DNA from: an uncultured bacterium
Lineage (GTDB): Bacteria > Patescibacteriota > Minisyncoccia > SW-4-49-11
NCBI GenBank assembly: GCA_913060955.1
Contig: CAJXTH010000045.1
Span: forward strand, 1 to 6,366
Length of the DNA: 6,366 nucleotides
Direction of reading: 5' to 3'
Shown: positions 5,783 through 6,366 of the stretch, piece by piece
How the letters are laid out: each line of letters starts with the position of its first letter
Position numbering within the stretch: the stretch's first letter is position 1
Translations under genes and position numbers: made by a program
Notes under the pieces: model-generated
Told to the model about the DNA's origin: nothing
Databases searched by the model: none
What the model saw: only the letters and a program-made list of their open reading frames with translations

Positions 5783-5793
5783 TATGCTATACT
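5783..5793 (+). promoter_or_regulatory. Extended -10 promoter for the DivIC/FtsB-like gene
   Basis: TATACT (5788-5793) is one base from the -10 consensus and is preceded by TGC, making an extended -10. The -35 region 17 bases upstream (TGCCCT, 5765-5770) is poor, which extended -10 promoters tolerate. Start of transcription near 5800 would leave about 20 bases of leader before the ATG at 5820, with no Shine-Dalgarno sequence. Confidence 0.6.
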
Positions 5794-5819
5794 AAGTCTA
5801 GGCAAAAACAGAATAGATC

Positions 5820-6260
5820 ATGAAAAGAAAATTACGCAAAAAGAAGAGTAGTGTATGGTCAGGACTCCGTACAGGAGCTGTTACTCTTGGGCTTCTGGTT
5901 GTCGCAGGAGGAATTCTTCATTCTGTAGTGGGAACTTACCAGCGACGGTACGAAGTTGAGCGGGAAAAGCAAGAATTTGTTGATCAAATTGATCAGATTC
6001 GCCAAGAATCCGAAGAGCTTTCCAAGATTCGAGAGTTTATTTCTACCGATGAGTACAAGGAACGAGAAGCCAAGCAAAAGCTTGATTTGGAACAGCCTGG
6101 TGAGCAAGCGGTTATTGTTACTCCGGCAAGTATCGTTGAGTCCCTTTCGGGAGATGACCTGGTTCGGGTGCTTAAGGAGCCCAAGTCAGAAGAGTTGGTA
6201 AAAGCTCAAACGAACCCAGAAAAGTGGTGGGCATTCTTCTTTGATCGACAACGACTTTAG
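5820..6260 (+). CDS. DivIC/FtsB-like septum formation initiator protein
   Basis: This 146-residue single-pass membrane protein has a basic cytoplasmic N-terminus (MKRKLRKKK), a membrane segment at about 18-38 (TGAVTLGLLVVAGGILHSVV) and an outside coiled coil at about 40-72. The family motif follows at 75-95, with DEYKEREAKQKLDL then PGE, matching the usual E-x-x-AR-x-x-L-x-x-x-x-PGE form with K in place of R. DivIC/FtsB proteins join FtsL and FtsQ/DivIB in the divisome and help switch on septal wall synthesis. The C-terminal extension (about 100-146) ends in NPEKWWAFFFDRQRL; from memory, Trp-rich tails of this kind recur in Patescibacteria homologues. The ATG at 5820 is preceded by a plausible promoter but no ribosome site. 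Its TAG stop overlaps the stop of a convergent minus-strand gene. The M23 hydrolase upstream may act at the same septum. Confidence 0.88.
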   Translation: MKRKLRKKKSSVWSGLRTGAVTLGLLVVAGGILHSVVGTYQRRYEVEREKQEFVDQIDQIRQESEELSKIREFISTDEYKEREAKQKLDLEQPGEQAVIVTPASIVESLSGDDLVRVLKEPKSEELVKAQTNPEKWWAFFFDRQRL

Positions 6261-6366
6261 AAACTGAACATTGGCAATACAAGGCTGGATACGAGCCCAA
6301 GGACAATAATCGTAAAGATAATATAGAAGGCAGTTTTTTTGAGAATCTTTCGAACACGGAGTTTTT
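6257..6366 (-). CDS. C-terminal end of a membrane protein, function unknown (5' end outside window)
   Basis: On the minus strand a frame runs from the right edge to TAA at 6259-6257, with 35 visible residues. It reads KLRVRKILKKTAFYII, then FTIIVLGLVSSLVLPMFSF. That is a basic stretch followed by a clear hydrophobic helix of about 20 residues and a short end, giving a positive-inside, single-pass C-terminal anchor or the bulk of a very small membrane protein. Both of its arginines use CGT or CGA. No start codon lies in the visible part before the helix, so the gene continues beyond the window. Its stop overlaps the stop of the DivIC/FtsB-like gene in a 4-base tail-to-tail overlap (6257-6260). 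I do not recognise the family. The overlap, lack of internal stops and sensible topology make it more believable than the competing minus-strand frame at 6172-6357, but 35 residues is little evidence. Confidence 0.55.
   Translation of the reverse strand, partial: KLRVRKILKKTAFYIIFTIIVLGLVSSLVLPMFSF

Noticed and set aside
5577..5819. T-box or other known riboswitch, or CRISPR repeats
   Set aside because: The region has several hairpins but no T-box bulge sequence, no recognisable aptamer core and no regularly spaced direct repeats; the gene downstream is not an amino-acid gene.
6172..6357. 61-residue minus-strand ORF at the right edge
   Set aside because: A different frame at the same place (6257-6366) gives a sensible basic stretch plus membrane helix and overlapping convergent stops; this one runs deep into the DivIC/FtsB-like gene and looks like a shadow.
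1..6366. UGA read as glycine (code used by Gracilibacteria and Absconditabacteria)
   Set aside because: All conserved genes read complete with no in-frame TGA, although Gly is frequent. The lack of TGA stops (six of six are TAA or TAG) is too small a sample to argue for recoding.

Overview
The window reads as a compact bacterial chromosome segment, most likely from a Candidate Phyla Radiation (Patescibacteria) genome. I infer this from the sum of several traits: a DivIC/FtsB-like protein ending in a Trp-Trp-rich tail, a PcsB/EnvC-like coiled-coil M23 hydrolase with several cysteines, weak or absent Shine-Dalgarno sequences at most starts, short gaps, and a strong preference for the Arg codon CGA. 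No rRNA or marker gene is present to fix the phylum. All five complete proteins and the left partial one read through with the standard code. Stops are only TAA or TAG.

Layout, left to right. Positions 1-758 hold the C-terminal part of the alpha subunit of a 2-oxoacid:ferredoxin oxidoreductase. After a 113-base gap with a REP-like palindrome comes its beta subunit (872-1744). A WecG/TagA/CpsF glycosyltransferase (1757-2554) follows 12 bases later and is probably in the same transcript. The gap at 2555-2704 carries a palindromic repeat copy, a 9-bp tandem repeat and a good sigma-70 type promoter for gltX (2705-4135), glutamyl-tRNA synthetase. Fifty bases later lies a secreted coiled-coil/M23 cell-wall hydrolase (4186-5457). 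A strong promoter then drives a tRNA-Gln(UUG) gene (5506-5576), followed by a hairpin-rich terminator region, a perfect AT-rich palindrome and the second copy of the palindromic repeat. A DivIC/FtsB-like division protein (5820-6260) has its own extended -10 promoter. At the right edge a minus-strand gene, of which only 35 C-terminal residues are visible, converges on it with overlapping stop codons.

How the genes fit together. The alpha and beta subunits form one ThDP and Fe-S enzyme linking a 2-oxoacid (2-oxoglutarate or a relative), CoA and ferredoxin. GltX and tRNA-Gln belong to translation, and may be linked if this organism makes Gln-tRNA by the indirect GatCAB route. The M23 protein and the DivIC/FtsB protein both point to septal wall remodelling, and the glycosyltransferase to a surface polymer.

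I see no mobile element, CRISPR array, toxin-antitoxin or defence system. The less ordinary signals are a pair of dispersed palindromic repeats whose only two differences compensate each other, the stack of mutually exclusive hairpins after the tRNA, the unlisted convergent membrane-protein end, and the CGA codon bias.
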